Positions 25,099-34,543 of a DNA stretch of 64,000 nt are shown in pieces; the stretch's first letter is position 1, and the number at the start of each line of letters is the position of its first letter. Source of the DNA: CAYXEN01 sp964464035 (GTDB lineage: Bacteria; Krumholzibacteriota; Krumholzibacteriia; WVZY01); contig CAYXEN010000007.1 in the NCBI GenBank assembly GCA_964464035.1, positions 1-64,000 of the forward strand, in the 5' to 3' direction. A program made the translations under genes and the position numbers. Below the pieces are notes generated by a model, which made no database searches, was not told the origin of the DNA, and saw only the letters and a program-made list of their open reading frames with translations.

Positions 25099-27564
25099 TC
25101 AGCGGCGCGCGTTGCGCTTGTACCTGCTCATGCGCTCGCGGAGCTTTTTCTCCAGTGCGATCGGGAGTTCCTTCATGTCCTTCGGGAAGACCGCGGCCGG
25201 CGCTTCCGCCGCCGGCACCCTGGCCGCTCCCTTGGCGGCCCTGGCGGGGACATACGGTTCCTTCTCGAGGAGATAGTGAAGAATAGATTTCGCCGCTTCC
25301 TTGTCCGGGATCATGCCCCGCGATTCCCCGTCAGGATCGTTCTGAGAGTAGGCGGGAATCGGAGAGCCCACGCACGAGGGGCATCCGTCCCCGCAAGGAC
25401 ACTTGTCGAGAAGCTCGAGCGAGCCTTCCATCACCTCTTCGATCATCTCGTAGACCTTGTGCGCGAAACCCAGGCCGCCGGGATACCGGTCGTAGACGAA
25501 GAGCGCGGGCGCGTCGGCCGCCGAGGAATCGACGGACGCTCCCACGTCCATCGTGTCGCACATGACGAAGACGGGAATGACCTCCTTCATCACGTTCGCG
25601 ACACCGAGGAGCCCTTCCCTCGGGACCCGGCCCGCCTCGCGCACGTAGCCGTACGCCTCCCGCGGGGGAACGATCCAGAAGCCCGTCGTCAGGAGCGTCA
25701 ACGGGGGCAGGTCGAGGCTCCCGTATCCCAGCGAATCCCTGCTCCCGAACTTGATCTTCTTGAACATGAACGTGACGGAAGTGACGGACAGATCCCCGAA
25801 GTACGCCTTGCTGCGGCGCCATTTCTTCTCGATCTCCTCCTTCTCTATCTTGATCTTCACTTCCGTTATCGATTGCGTGTAGTAGTCGGTGTCCGTTTTC
25901 TCCACGAACGCTATCTTCTTCACCATGTCCAGGGAATTGACGAAATACGTCTCGCAATCGTGCATGTAGACCGCTTCGGGATGAACCTGCATGTGGGCGC
26001 TCGTCTCGTCGATGGTCCCTATGACCCTGTTCGCCTCGCCCTCCTCCACTATAGTATATATGTCGTCGCCGATGTTCCTGAGCTGCACGTCGGCCGAGGG
26101 GTACGATCCCCCGCACCAGTAATGCCTGCCCGCCTTGAACCTCACCTCGCGGTTCTCCTCGAGGAGCCTGAGCACCGCGCCGCAGTATTCGCCGAAGAGC
26201 CCCCACTCCTGCGGCTCGAGGGGGAGCTCGTAGGCTGCGGAGCGGAGATGCGAAAGGACTATGTGCGGATTGAAGGGATCGATCACCGCGTTCTCGGGAG
26301 ACCTGCCGAAGAAATACTCGTGATGTTGCACCATGTACTGGTCGATAGGAGAATTGTGCGAGACGAGGACGGCCAGCGACGGCGCCTCTCCCCTGCCCGC
26401 CCTGCCGGCCTGCTGCCATGAGGAGGCGATCGTGCCCGGATAGCCCGCGAGCAGGGCCGCCTCGAGCGAGCCCACGTCGATGCCCAGCTCGAGGGCGTTG
26501 GTGCTCACGACCGCGTTCAGGCGACCCGAGAAGAGCTCCTGCTCGATCCTTCTCCTCTCCTCGGGAAGGTATCCACCCCGGTACGACTTCACCGCTTCCA
26601 CCTTGGAAGGAGCCAGCCTGGCCAGTTCTTCCTTCACGTACTTCGTTATCACCTCGCTCACGACACGGGCTCGCACGAAGGCTATCGTCTGCACGCCGTC
26701 TGCGACGAGCTCCGCCATGAGTCTCGCCGCTTCCATGTTGCTGCTCCTGCGCTCCATCCCGCCGTCGTCCAGGAAAGGAGGATTCCAGAACACGAACGCC
26801 TTTTCCCCGCGCGGGGAGCCGTCTTCGTCGACGAGATGCATAGTGCGCCGCGTGAGTTTCTCCGCCAACTCAAGGGGGTTGTGGATGGTCGCCGAACAAC
26901 AGATGTAAACGGGACTGGAGCCGTAATGCCGGCATATCCGGTTTAGGCGGTTCAGAACGTGGCTCACGTTCGATCCGAAGACGCCGCGGTAGGTGTGGAT
27001 CTCGTCTACCACCACGAAGCGAAGATTGCTGAAGAATCGCGCCCACGTGCCGTGATTGGGGAGGATCCCGGCGTGCAGCATGTCCGGGTTCGTGAGAAGG
27101 ACGTTTGCCTCGTTCTTGAGCTTCCTTCGCATGGAGGGAGGGGTGTCCCCGTCGTAGGTGCCGGTCTTCAGCGGAAGCAGCGGATCCTCCGCCTGGTAGC
27201 GCTGGAGCGTGCGTAGCTGATCCTGGGCGAGGGCCTTGGTCGGATATATATAGAGGGCGCACGAGGCGGGGTCCGCAAGCAGCGCCTCGAGAGCCGGAAC
27301 GTTGTAGGCGAGCGTCTTTCCGCTGGCCGTGCCGGTGACGAGGACGACGCTCTTGCCTTCGCGCACGTTGCTTATCGCCTCGACCTGGTGGGAGTAGAGC
27401 GCTTCTATCCCTTCGCCGGCGAGGAGCGCCCGGATGCGTTCGGACAAGGGAGGGTCGAGAGCGGCGAACTTGGCCTGCCTCGCGGGGATGGTCTCTATGT
27501 GGCTTATCTGTCCTTCGTACCAGGGGGCGGACTCGATCCTGGATATGAATCTCCGTACGTCCAT
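25099..27564 (-). CDS. mrfA: MrfA/YprA-type DNA helicase with C-terminal four-Cys domain
   Basis: An 821-residue SF2 helicase. The Q-like LYSHQVEAI, Walker A GTASGKTLAY, motif II DEIH (VVVDEIHTYRG), motif III CCSATI and motif VI SWQQAGRAGRGE are all present. The C-terminal DUF1998-type domain ends in CPCGDGCPSC, the C-x-C-x3-C-x2-C set that characterises Bacillus subtilis MrfA, a 3'-5' helicase in mitomycin-type DNA damage repair. The start at ATG 27564 (MDVRRFISRIE) is preferred to a TTG 14 codons earlier, but ribosome-site support is weak. The mrfB homologue lies directly upstream, 38 bases away, which supports the assignment. Confidence 0.92.
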   Translation of the reverse strand: MDVRRFISRIESAPWYEGQISHIETIPARQAKFAALDPPLSERIRALLAGEGIEALYSHQVEAISNVREGKSVVLVTGTASGKTLAYNVPALEALLADPASCALYIYPTKALAQDQLRTLQRYQAEDPLLPLKTGTYDGDTPPSMRRKLKNEANVLLTNPDMLHAGILPNHGTWARFFSNLRFVVVDEIHTYRGVFGSNVSHVLNRLNRICRHYGSSPVYICCSATIHNPLELAEKLTRRTMHLVDEDGSPRGEKAFVFWNPPFLDDGGMERRSSNMEAARLMAELVADGVQTIAFVRARVVSEVITKYVKEELARLAPSKVEAVKSYRGGYLPEERRRIEQELFSGRLNAVVSTNALELGIDVGSLEAALLAGYPGTIASSWQQAGRAGRGEAPSLAVLVSHNSPIDQYMVQHHEYFFGRSPENAVIDPFNPHIVLSHLRSAAYELPLEPQEWGLFGEYCGAVLRLLEENREVRFKAGRHYWCGGSYPSADVQLRNIGDDIYTIVEEGEANRVIGTIDETSAHMQVHPEAVYMHDCETYFVNSLDMVKKIAFVEKTDTDYYTQSITEVKIKIEKEEIEKKWRRSKAYFGDLSVTSVTFMFKKIKFGSRDSLGYGSLDLPPLTLLTTGFWIVPPREAYGYVREAGRVPREGLLGVANVMKEVIPVFVMCDTMDVGASVDSSAADAPALFVYDRYPGGLGFAHKVYEMIEEVMEGSLELLDKCPCGDGCPSCVGSPIPAYSQNDPDGESRGMIPDKEAAKSILHYLLEKEPYVPARAAKGAARVPAAEAPAAVFPKDMKELPIALEKKLRERMSRYKRNARR

Positions 27565-27602
27565 ACGTAGGATACTATCACTTCGCAGGCTCGCAAAAAA
27601 GA

Positions 27603-28514
27603 TCAAACTCCCCGCGCGATCGCGTTCATTATGACCGCCATGGCCAGCAGGTCCATGCGGTTGTGGTAGATGACGCCGCGGAGCAGGCGCGCGTCGCCCG
27701 TCTCTACGAAATGATGATAGACGATCGGGACGTATCTCCCGGGGATATCGCCGGTCCGACCGGTTCCGGTCAAGTGCTCGCGGACGGTTTCGAGTCTGCA
27801 GTTGGGCAGCCGCCGCCCGAATACCCTTCTCGCCGGAAAGAGCAGATCCAGCGGAACGAATCCGAAATCGAAATCGACCCTGTTGACAGCCATTCTCGTT
27901 TTTATGAACGGAATGTCGAAAGAATCGCCGTTATAGGTGACGAGGTATTTGAACCCGCGGAGCTTCGATTGCAACGCGACTAGCATGGCCTCTTCCTCCG
28001 AGTAATCGCGCGCGAAGACCTGTTCCACCGCGAAACGCCCGTCCTTCATGTACATGAGACCGGCGAGAAACACATACGTGGAAGGCGACAACCCCGCCGT
28101 TTCGATGTCGAAGAAACAGAATTCACCCGCGGCGGCATGCCGATCCGGGCGGGGCGCCCTGTTCCCGAAGATCCTTTCCAGAGCGAGAGGATCCGACAGT
28201 ACGAGCTCGAAACCTTTCGCCGTTTCTTCGGCTTCCGAGTCGAAAGTCGAAGCATCGGTCTCTATCAAGTAATACTCCCCTCCTTCGCCGTCCACCACGA
28301 CGCCGGGGACGGCCGCTTCCAGCGACAGCGGTTCCGAGGAATCGCTCGCAAGAGTATCGAACAGATAGTCGAGGTCGCTTGCCCGTTGGTTCATCAGGTG
28401 TGATTCCTCGTCTTTCGAAGATTTGCGTTCGACGCGGACTCGGCTCTTCTCCCCCAACCTCTTCGCCCTCGCCTTGAGCATTTCGAGCTTCTTTTTGAGA
28501 CTATGCTCGGTCAT
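27603..28514 (-). CDS. mrfB: MrfB/YprB-type DEDDh exonuclease
   Basis: A 303-residue protein with a ribonuclease-H-like 3'-5' exonuclease core: FFDIETAGLSPSTYVFLAG holds the first Asp and Glu, and YLVTYNGDSFDIPFIKTRM the second Asp. The final His/Asp region falls within DLLFPAR and later RGVIYHNRMDLLAM. This layout is that of B. subtilis YprB (MrfB), the partner of MrfA in repair of mitomycin adducts. The start at 28514 (MTEHSLKKKLEML) was chosen because the family begins with such a basic S-L-K-K-K-L helix; ATG 28547 and a TTG at 28580 are possible alternatives. Confidence 0.87.
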   Translation of the reverse strand: MTEHSLKKKLEMLKARAKRLGEKSRVRVERKSSKDEESHLMNQRASDLDYLFDTLASDSSEPLSLEAAVPGVVVDGEGGEYYLIETDASTFDSEAEETAKGFELVLSDPLALERIFGNRAPRPDRHAAAGEFCFFDIETAGLSPSTYVFLAGLMYMKDGRFAVEQVFARDYSEEEAMLVALQSKLRGFKYLVTYNGDSFDIPFIKTRMAVNRVDFDFGFVPLDLLFPARRVFGRRLPNCRLETVREHLTGTGRTGDIPGRYVPIVYHHFVETGDARLLRGVIYHNRMDLLAMAVIMNAIARGV

Positions 28515-28631
28515 GATCCGGTGCAATCCGCTCGATCCCGCCCGCATCGCGATCCGCCGCAGGAAGGGAAAACGCGTCAAGCAGGAGGATTCATCCTCTC
28601 ATGTTACAGCATCGCAGGGCTGCGGACAAAC

Positions 28632-28659
28632 GAAAAGCCCCGCCTCGCCCGGCGGGGCT
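28632..28659 (-). terminator. Intrinsic terminator of the Tes-like gene
   Basis: Read on the minus strand, AGCCCCGCC/GGCGGGGCT (28636-28644 with 28651-28659) forms a 9-bp stem with a 6-base loop followed by CTTTTCG. It lies 33 bases beyond the stop codon of the radical SAM gene at 28692. Confidence 0.7.
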
Positions 28660-28691
28660 CCCTTCGCCGCCTGATCCTCGGCGAACGATCG

Positions 28692-30299
28692 TTACTGCAA
28701 GGGCTTGGAATACTCCCGCTCGATGCGTTCCCTGTACAGGGGACCCGAATTGTACGCGCAGAAGGGATATATCATTCCATCGGGAGCCGCGTAATGAATG
28801 ACGCATCTCTTGAGCCGGTCTATGTTGTAGTTGTAGACATCCTGGAAATGCATTCCCAGGAGAATGAGAAAACGCCATTTCCTCTTCTTGCCCACGTGGC
28901 TCCTGCTCCGAACCAGCGTCGGGCCGAGGGCTCCGAGGAAATCCGCGAAAGTCATTCCCGGAGGGGCATCCTCCTGCCTGAAGTATTTCCGCATTATCCT
29001 CATCGCCTGGGCGAAGTAGATGGGCTTCTGGAGGAAGCTCCGAAGCTTGCCCGCCAGGTGATCGAGTTCCACCATGGCCGCCTCCAGGTCGATGAACTGG
29101 GTTATGGGGTAAGCCTCGCCTTTCGAATTGACGATGACGTAACAGCCGATGCCGCAATCGGAATGGCAGCTTATCGTCATCATGCTCTTGCCGCTGAGCG
29201 CCTCCATCAGCTTGGAGAGCGGCGAAACGAAAGACAAAGGATACCAGTCGCGCATCGGGTGCGCGATCCCGGTCTGCTCGTATACTCCATACGCCAGGTC
29301 GGACAGCGTGAAGCGCTGCCTGATCCTCTCTTCGTACGAGATCCTCCCCGTGAATGAGACCGGCTGGAAACTCACGCCGTTCACGACGTCGAGGTAGTCG
29401 ATCGCGGTGGATATGATCTCCCCGATCTGGTCCTCGTTGACGCCCCGGGCGAGCGTAGGGACGAGAACCACCCTGATCCCAGCTTCCTTGCAATGCTCGA
29501 GGCACTTCCTCTTCAAATCCCAGAGATCAGCCGCCCTCGTCACCTTGTACACGTCATCGCCGGTGCCGTCGAACTGGAGATAGATCGCGTCCATCCCCGC
29601 CGCCTTCGCCTTTCTAGCGAAATCGAGGCTCCTGCCCATAGTGATACCGTTGGTGGCGACGAGGACGTAAGGAAATCCGACTCTCTTCGCCTCGCGAACC
29701 GCCCAGAGAAAATCAGGATGAATGGTGGGCTCGCCTCCGGAGAACTGGATCGTCTTGCAACGCCGGGGCTTGATCGCCCTCACGTTCGCGAGCATCTCGG
29801 CGATCTGTTCGCGGCCGACCGTATACTCGTAACCTGCGACATTCGCATTCGCGAAGCAATAGGGACAGGTCAGGTTGCAACGATTGGTCAGGTCTATTAT
29901 CGTCATGCAGGCGGTGCTCAGATGCATGTTGCATAGCCCGCAATCCTCGGGACAGCTCACGGCACTCTGGACTCTGGGATTCGAGATGCCGTCCATGTCC
30001 GCAAAGCTCCACTTCTCCATCTTCAGGTACATCCGCACGTCGCCGTAGAACAGGTCCTTGAACTCCCCGTGCTTCGGGCAACTCTTGCGCATGAAGACCT
30101 TGCCTTCTTCTTCGTAGAGAGTGGCCGTTACATGTTCCCTGCACTCGGGACATATGGACGGGACCCTCTTGGGAAGTCCCTTCGGAGTGTTCTGCGTCGG
30201 CACTTCGACCGAAGAGACAGGCGGAGAAGCGATGATGCCTCTTACCTTGTCCGCCAGTTTTCTCGCAACACCAGGTATTTCCGCATGCACCTCACGCAT
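28692..30299 (-). CDS. Radical SAM enzyme of the tetraether lipid synthase (Tes)/MJ0619 family
   Basis: A 535-residue multi-cluster radical SAM protein. Residues about 48-80 have CPECREHVTATLYEEEGKVF and SCPKHGEF, the N-terminal metal-binding part. SCPEDCGLCNMH follows near 122-133. CNLTCPYC is the CX3CX2C radical SAM motif, followed by FANANVAGYEYT and a FSGGEPTIHPDF segment. The C-terminal half has CHSDCGIGCYVIVN and HYAAPDGMIYPFCAYNS. This arrangement is that of Tes/GDGT-MAS, which couples archaeal lipid tails, and of the related MJ0619 C-methylase. In a bacterium a role in membrane-spanning or branched lipid formation is possible, but another alkyl substrate cannot be excluded. Start at ATG 30299 is set by AGGAGG seven bases before it. 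Single gene with terminator and promoter. Confidence 0.85.
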   Translation of the reverse strand: MREVHAEIPGVARKLADKVRGIIASPPVSSVEVPTQNTPKGLPKRVPSICPECREHVTATLYEEEGKVFMRKSCPKHGEFKDLFYGDVRMYLKMEKWSFADMDGISNPRVQSAVSCPEDCGLCNMHLSTACMTIIDLTNRCNLTCPYCFANANVAGYEYTVGREQIAEMLANVRAIKPRRCKTIQFSGGEPTIHPDFLWAVREAKRVGFPYVLVATNGITMGRSLDFARKAKAAGMDAIYLQFDGTGDDVYKVTRAADLWDLKRKCLEHCKEAGIRVVLVPTLARGVNEDQIGEIISTAIDYLDVVNGVSFQPVSFTGRISYEERIRQRFTLSDLAYGVYEQTGIAHPMRDWYPLSFVSPLSKLMEALSGKSMMTISCHSDCGIGCYVIVNSKGEAYPITQFIDLEAAMVELDHLAGKLRSFLQKPIYFAQAMRIMRKYFRQEDAPPGMTFADFLGALGPTLVRSRSHVGKKRKWRFLILLGMHFQDVYNYNIDRLKRCVIHYAAPDGMIYPFCAYNSGPLYRERIEREYSKPLQ

Positions 30300-30502
30300 T
30301 TTCGAGCCTCCTTCTCCCGCAGCATGCACGCAAGCATGCTTGAAACGCGATCATGCGCAATTCACGCACTCGACAAGAATCTCCCTTCCATGCAAGTTCG
30401 AATGTGAACAGAATCAAAGATAAAAAGCCAGTATTCAGAAAAATCGGTGCCGGGTAAGATGCAACGACCATCCCCGATCAGTCGGGACATGGATATGTAT
30501 AT

Positions 30503-30533
30503 AAGATACTACTTTTTTATCTTCCCCTGTCAA
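30503..30533 (-). promoter_or_regulatory. Predicted promoter of the Tes-like gene
   Basis: On the minus strand, a perfect TTGACA (30528-30533) is followed after 19 bases by TATCTT (30503-30508), with more TATATA sequence just after. The spacing is long, so the exact -10 box is uncertain. The leader to the ATG at 30299 would be about 200 bases. Confidence 0.45.
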
Positions 30534-30622
30534 GACCTCCGAGCGATTTTTCCTCGGCCCGGTCGTCGCGCGCGCCCATCGTATGAGCACACACATAACT
30601 CGAATCATCTCAAATAGTTATC

Positions 30623-30651
30623 TTGCATATCGGCGGCAACTGTGATAAAAT
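30623..30651 (+). promoter_or_regulatory. Predicted promoter of the M14 peptidase gene
   Basis: TTGCAT at 30623-30628, a 17-base spacer, and TAAAAT at 30646-30651 preceded by TGTGA (extended -10-like). Transcription would start about 35 bases before the GTG start at 30693. Confidence 0.5.
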
Positions 30652-30692
30652 GTAATTCAAACGTCGATTCTTCAATCCAGGGAGGCTGAAAA

Positions 30693-32996
30693 GTGAGAAC
30701 CCCAAGATTGCTTCTACTGATTACGTCGCTCGCCTTCACGATCTCGATCGCGTCGCCGGCCCGGCCGGCCGGTTCTTCGTATCTCGTCAGGATACCCTAC
30801 AAGGCGCCGGCCCAGGTCCGGATGCTCGAGGAGAACGGCATCCGCGTCCTTCACGTATCCCCCCGCGGCTACATCGACGCCGCGGCCCGCGAGCAGGATC
30901 TCACTTTTCTCTTCTCACTCGGTTACGGCATCTCGGTCATTGCTTCTTCGGACATGTCGCTCGCTTCTCCCACCCTGGGCCCGAACCTCGGCCTCTACCA
31001 CACTTATGCCGAAATGGAGAGCACCCTCACGGCTCTGGAATCTGCCCATCCCGGCCTGGCCAAGGTCGAAGTACTCGGCACGAGCCACGAGGGGCGCTTC
31101 GTTTACGGGCTCAAGATCTCGGACAACGTGTCCGTAGACGAGGGCGAGCCCGAGGTGTTGATCGTCGGGAACCATCACGCCAGGGAGCTCATGTCCCTCG
31201 AGATTCCGCTGAAACTCGCCCAGTACCTTCTCGCCAACTACGGCTCCGATTCCACCGTGACCTACCTGGTCGACAACCGCGAGATATTCATCGTTCCAAG
31301 CGCCAATCCCGACGGGCACGCCTACGTGGAAGCCAACCACTCGGGGGCCTGGTGGTCCTGGTGGCGCAAGAACCGGAGGGACAACGGTGATGGGACCTAC
31401 GGCGTGGACCTGAACCGGAATTACGGCTACAACTGGGGGTACGACAACTTCGGATCTTCTCCATATACTTCATCGGAAGTCTACCGCGGTCCCAGCGCGT
31501 TCTCCGAGCCCGAAACCCAGGCGATACGCGATCTGGCCCAAAACCATTCCTTCAAACTGGCTTTGTCGTACCACAGCTACGGGGAGTTGCTGCTCTACCC
31601 CTGGGGCTATGCCTTCGCATATACTCCCGACCATGCGCTCTTCCTCGCCCTGGCCGACTCGCTCACTTCCACGAACGGTTACTATCCCGGCAATCCCGCG
31701 ATGGGTGCGATATACATAACCAACGGTGACACCGACGACTGGGCCTACGGTGACGACGTGAACAAGAACTCGTTCCCGAGCTTCACGGTGGAGGTCAATT
31801 CGGATGCGGAAGGCGGTTTCGCCCCTCCCGACACCCTGATCGATCCGACTTTCAACCTGTTGTTGCCCATGAACATGCAGCTCATCGACCTGGCCGGCGA
31901 CCCGACCCGCGTCCTGGGACCGCAAAGACCAGTCATGTATCCCGCAAGCGGTTCTTCTTACGGGGTGTACGTGCTGAGCTGGAGTCCCAGCCCCCCGTCC
32001 GATTCCAACCCCGCCGTGAGCTACGATCTGGTCGAGATAAGGAACCTCGGCGCGGCGGTCGATCACGCAGACACGCTGTCCGACTCGTGGTCCTTTGCCG
32101 GCTTCACCTCGGGAACGAGGGCCTACGAGGGCCAAGCGAGCTATTATTCGGGATCGGGGAACAATCTGTCCAACACGATGACCACCGCTCTCTTCATACC
32201 CGTCACCACTTCCACCGACACCCTTACATGCGAAGTGTGGTACGACATCGAATCGAACTACGATTACGCCTACCTCGAGTGCAGTACCGACGGGGGGATC
32301 ACGTGGGAGACGGTGCCCGGGAACATCACCACCAACTTCGATCCCTACGGTTCCAATCACGGAAACGGGATAACCGGGAGCAGCGGGGGATGGGTTCAGG
32401 CTTCATTCCCGCTCGATGCCTATCTTGGGCAGGACGTGCTGCTTCGATTCCACTACGTAACGGACGGCGCCGTATCGAATGAAGGCTTTTACGTCGATCT
32501 CATCGATCCCGTTCCGGTTTACGATACACTGGCGACGGTGGCGGCCGGTCTTGCCGATACGACTTTCGCCGTCATTCCCGATCAAGTCGGCACTTTCACT
32601 TACCGTGTGCGAGGCCGGGACGCCGAAGGCCAGCTCAGCACCTGGAGCATATCGCAATCCTTTACGGTGGACCAGTTGACGTCGGTGGCGACGCAGCCTG
32701 CGATGGCCAGCTGGCTCGGATCCAACTATCCCAATCCTTTCAATCCCGAGACCATGATCCCCTTCCGCGTGGGCGGCGCCGCGGGAGCCCGCGTGCACGT
32801 GCGCCTGGCTGTCTACACGCCCACCGGGCGGCTCGTGAAGATCCTCGAGAATCGATCGCTGGAGCCGGGATTGTATCGCTCTTCATGGGACGGAACCGAC
32901 GAGTCGGGAAGAACCGCGGCAAGCGGCATCTACATTGCACGCCTAATCGTCGACGGCCGAAAGCAGTTCACGAGGAAACTCGTTCTCCTCAAGTAG
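30693..32996 (+). CDS. Secreted M14 zinc carboxypeptidase with FlgD-like C-terminal tail
   Basis: A 767-residue exported peptidase. A signal peptide covers about residues 1-26. The M14 domain (about 95-400) has HARE at 162-165 (zinc ligands His and Glu), GVDLNRNYGYNWG with the substrate-binding Arg, ALSYHSYGELLLYPWG with the third zinc His, and TVEVNSD with the catalytic Glu. A beta-sandwich region (about 450-620) follows, like those in immune-inhibitor-A-type enzymes. The C-terminus has NYPNPFNPETMIPF, TPTGRLVKI, SWDGTDESGR and KLVLLK, a FlgD/Ig-like tail that often serves as a sorting or anchoring domain. GTG start behind GGAGG at 30681. It has its own promoter. Confidence 0.93.
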   Translation: MRTPRLLLLITSLAFTISIASPARPAGSSYLVRIPYKAPAQVRMLEENGIRVLHVSPRGYIDAAAREQDLTFLFSLGYGISVIASSDMSLASPTLGPNLGLYHTYAEMESTLTALESAHPGLAKVEVLGTSHEGRFVYGLKISDNVSVDEGEPEVLIVGNHHARELMSLEIPLKLAQYLLANYGSDSTVTYLVDNREIFIVPSANPDGHAYVEANHSGAWWSWWRKNRRDNGDGTYGVDLNRNYGYNWGYDNFGSSPYTSSEVYRGPSAFSEPETQAIRDLAQNHSFKLALSYHSYGELLLYPWGYAFAYTPDHALFLALADSLTSTNGYYPGNPAMGAIYITNGDTDDWAYGDDVNKNSFPSFTVEVNSDAEGGFAPPDTLIDPTFNLLLPMNMQLIDLAGDPTRVLGPQRPVMYPASGSSYGVYVLSWSPSPPSDSNPAVSYDLVEIRNLGAAVDHADTLSDSWSFAGFTSGTRAYEGQASYYSGSGNNLSNTMTTALFIPVTTSTDTLTCEVWYDIESNYDYAYLECSTDGGITWETVPGNITTNFDPYGSNHGNGITGSSGGWVQASFPLDAYLGQDVLLRFHYVTDGAVSNEGFYVDLIDPVPVYDTLATVAAGLADTTFAVIPDQVGTFTYRVRGRDAEGQLSTWSISQSFTVDQLTSVATQPAMASWLGSNYPNPFNPETMIPFRVGGAAGARVHVRLAVYTPTGRLVKILENRSLEPGLYRSSWDGTDESGRTAASGIYIARLIVDGRKQFTRKLVLLK

Positions 32997-33128
32997 CCTG
33001 CGCTCGTTCTCGGCACGAGGGCACGAGAATCCCCGAGGAGAGAATCACCAAAAAAACGCTTGCGCTCAGTGCGTGCCTGCCCGATTATTTGCCGAACCCG
33101 GCCTCCCGGGCTCTGGATGGGAAACGAC

Positions 33129-34514
33129 ATGAAGAAAACTCTGCTCTTTGCAATCCTTCTATCCGCCTTTCTTCTCTACCTGGGAAGAAACGAGTTGCTC
33201 GTGTCTTCGGGGCGGCGGGCTCCGAGCGCAGCCGCTACCGAAAAGAGCGCTCTCCTGCACCCGCCATCCGGGCTCGACCGCGTACGCTCCGAGGCGGGAA
33301 GCCGCGGCATATTGCCGATCGAAGTCGACTCCATCATCGATATTCCCTCTCCCTCCCGGAGCATGATCCTCCGCAAGGGAACCATCGGCAGGCGAAGCTC
33401 CTTTTTCGAGGAAATGCGGCGCTCCGGCGTGTCCCCCGCCGAAATCGAAAGGATCGTCCGCGCCACCCGCGGGACTTTCAACCTGAGGAAGGTCAGGCCC
33501 GGCCAGGAATATACCGTGTATTCATCATCGCCGGGATTCGTGGACAGCATCTATTACCGCATGGATCACGAGAAATTCCTGCGCATAAAGAAGGTGGACG
33601 GGAGATTCACCGCAGTCGTGGACACGGTCGCCTACAGGATCATCTACAAGCTCACCCACGGCACGATAAGGCAATCCCTCTTCGCCTCTCTTCAAAAGGA
33701 AGGGGCGGAGACCGAGCTCGCCGGCTCGCTGGCGCTCATCTTCGGTTGGGTCATAGACTTCTTCAAGGACATCCGAAGCGGCGACACGTATACGATATTG
33801 TACGAAAAGAAAGAATACGAAGACGGCTACTCGACCCTGGGGAGAATCATAGCCGCGAGAGTCGTCACCAGGGGCAAGCCCTATTATGCGTTCCGTTTCA
33901 AGACCGGCAAGGGAAAGACCGGATATTACGATCTGGAAGGAAAGTCCCTGCAAAAAACCTTGTTGAGAGCGCCGCTCAAGTTCACCCGGATAACGTCGAG
34001 CTTCAGGTCGAAGAGGCTCCATCCCGTCACTCATACCTATCGCCCGCACCTGGGCGTGGACTACGCCGCTCCCTACGGGACCCCCGTGCACGCCACGGGG
34101 GACGGCACCGTGATGACGGCGACGCGGAATCGCGCGAACGGCAAGTACATAAAAATCCGCCACAACCGCTCCTACATCACCTACTACCTCCATCTTTCAC
34201 GTTTCGCCAAGGGAATAGCCCGGGGGAAGCGCGTCCGGCAAGGCCAGGTGATAGGCTACGTCGGATCCACGGGACTGGCCACCGGGCCGCATCTCGATTA
34301 CCGGATAAAGGTCAACGGCCGGTTCGTCAATCCACGCACTATAAGACTGCCTTCCAAGAGCCCGGTTCCAAGATCGGATCTCGCTCTTTTCCGCAAGACC
34401 AGGGACGCGGCTCTCCGCAGGTTCCTCGAGATAAGAGACGTGAAGAACGGCGCCACCGTCGTGGTCGGGAAGCCGTTCTATCCGGGATCGATGAGGATGG
34501 AGATTCCGTTCTAG
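33129..34514 (+). CDS. M23 family metallopeptidase, OapA/MepM-like
   Basis: A 461-residue envelope protein. The N-terminus MKKTLLFAILLSAFLLYLG is a signal or anchor. A LysM/OapA-like middle (FNLRKVRPGQEYTVY) precedes the M23 peptidase domain at about 295-405: HLGVD (His307, Asp311) supplies two zinc ligands. The second motif reads GPHLDYR, with Asp390 where the canonical HxH has the last His. This H-L-D variant is seen in other bacterial M23 proteins, so activity is uncertain rather than excluded. Probably a peptidoglycan endopeptidase or a regulator of one. The start at 33129 is the only one giving a signal peptide. It follows the M14 gene by 132 bases. Confidence 0.85.
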   Translation: MKKTLLFAILLSAFLLYLGRNELLVSSGRRAPSAAATEKSALLHPPSGLDRVRSEAGSRGILPIEVDSIIDIPSPSRSMILRKGTIGRRSSFFEEMRRSGVSPAEIERIVRATRGTFNLRKVRPGQEYTVYSSSPGFVDSIYYRMDHEKFLRIKKVDGRFTAVVDTVAYRIIYKLTHGTIRQSLFASLQKEGAETELAGSLALIFGWVIDFFKDIRSGDTYTILYEKKEYEDGYSTLGRIIAARVVTRGKPYYAFRFKTGKGKTGYYDLEGKSLQKTLLRAPLKFTRITSSFRSKRLHPVTHTYRPHLGVDYAAPYGTPVHATGDGTVMTATRNRANGKYIKIRHNRSYITYYLHLSRFAKGIARGKRVRQGQVIGYVGSTGLATGPHLDYRIKVNGRFVNPRTIRLPSKSPVPRSDLALFRKTRDAALRRFLEIRDVKNGATVVVGKPFYPGSMRMEIPF

Positions 34515-34543
34515 CCTTGAGGATGGAGCGGGCGGGGGCGAAG

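Larger units (their letters stand above)
30300..30692. other. Divergent intergenic region with promoters
   Basis: A 393-base gap, AT-richer than its surroundings, between the minus-strand Tes-like gene and the plus-strand M14 peptidase gene. It contains one promoter candidate in each direction (given separately). I see no small gene, RNA gene or repeat in it. Confidence 0.6.
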
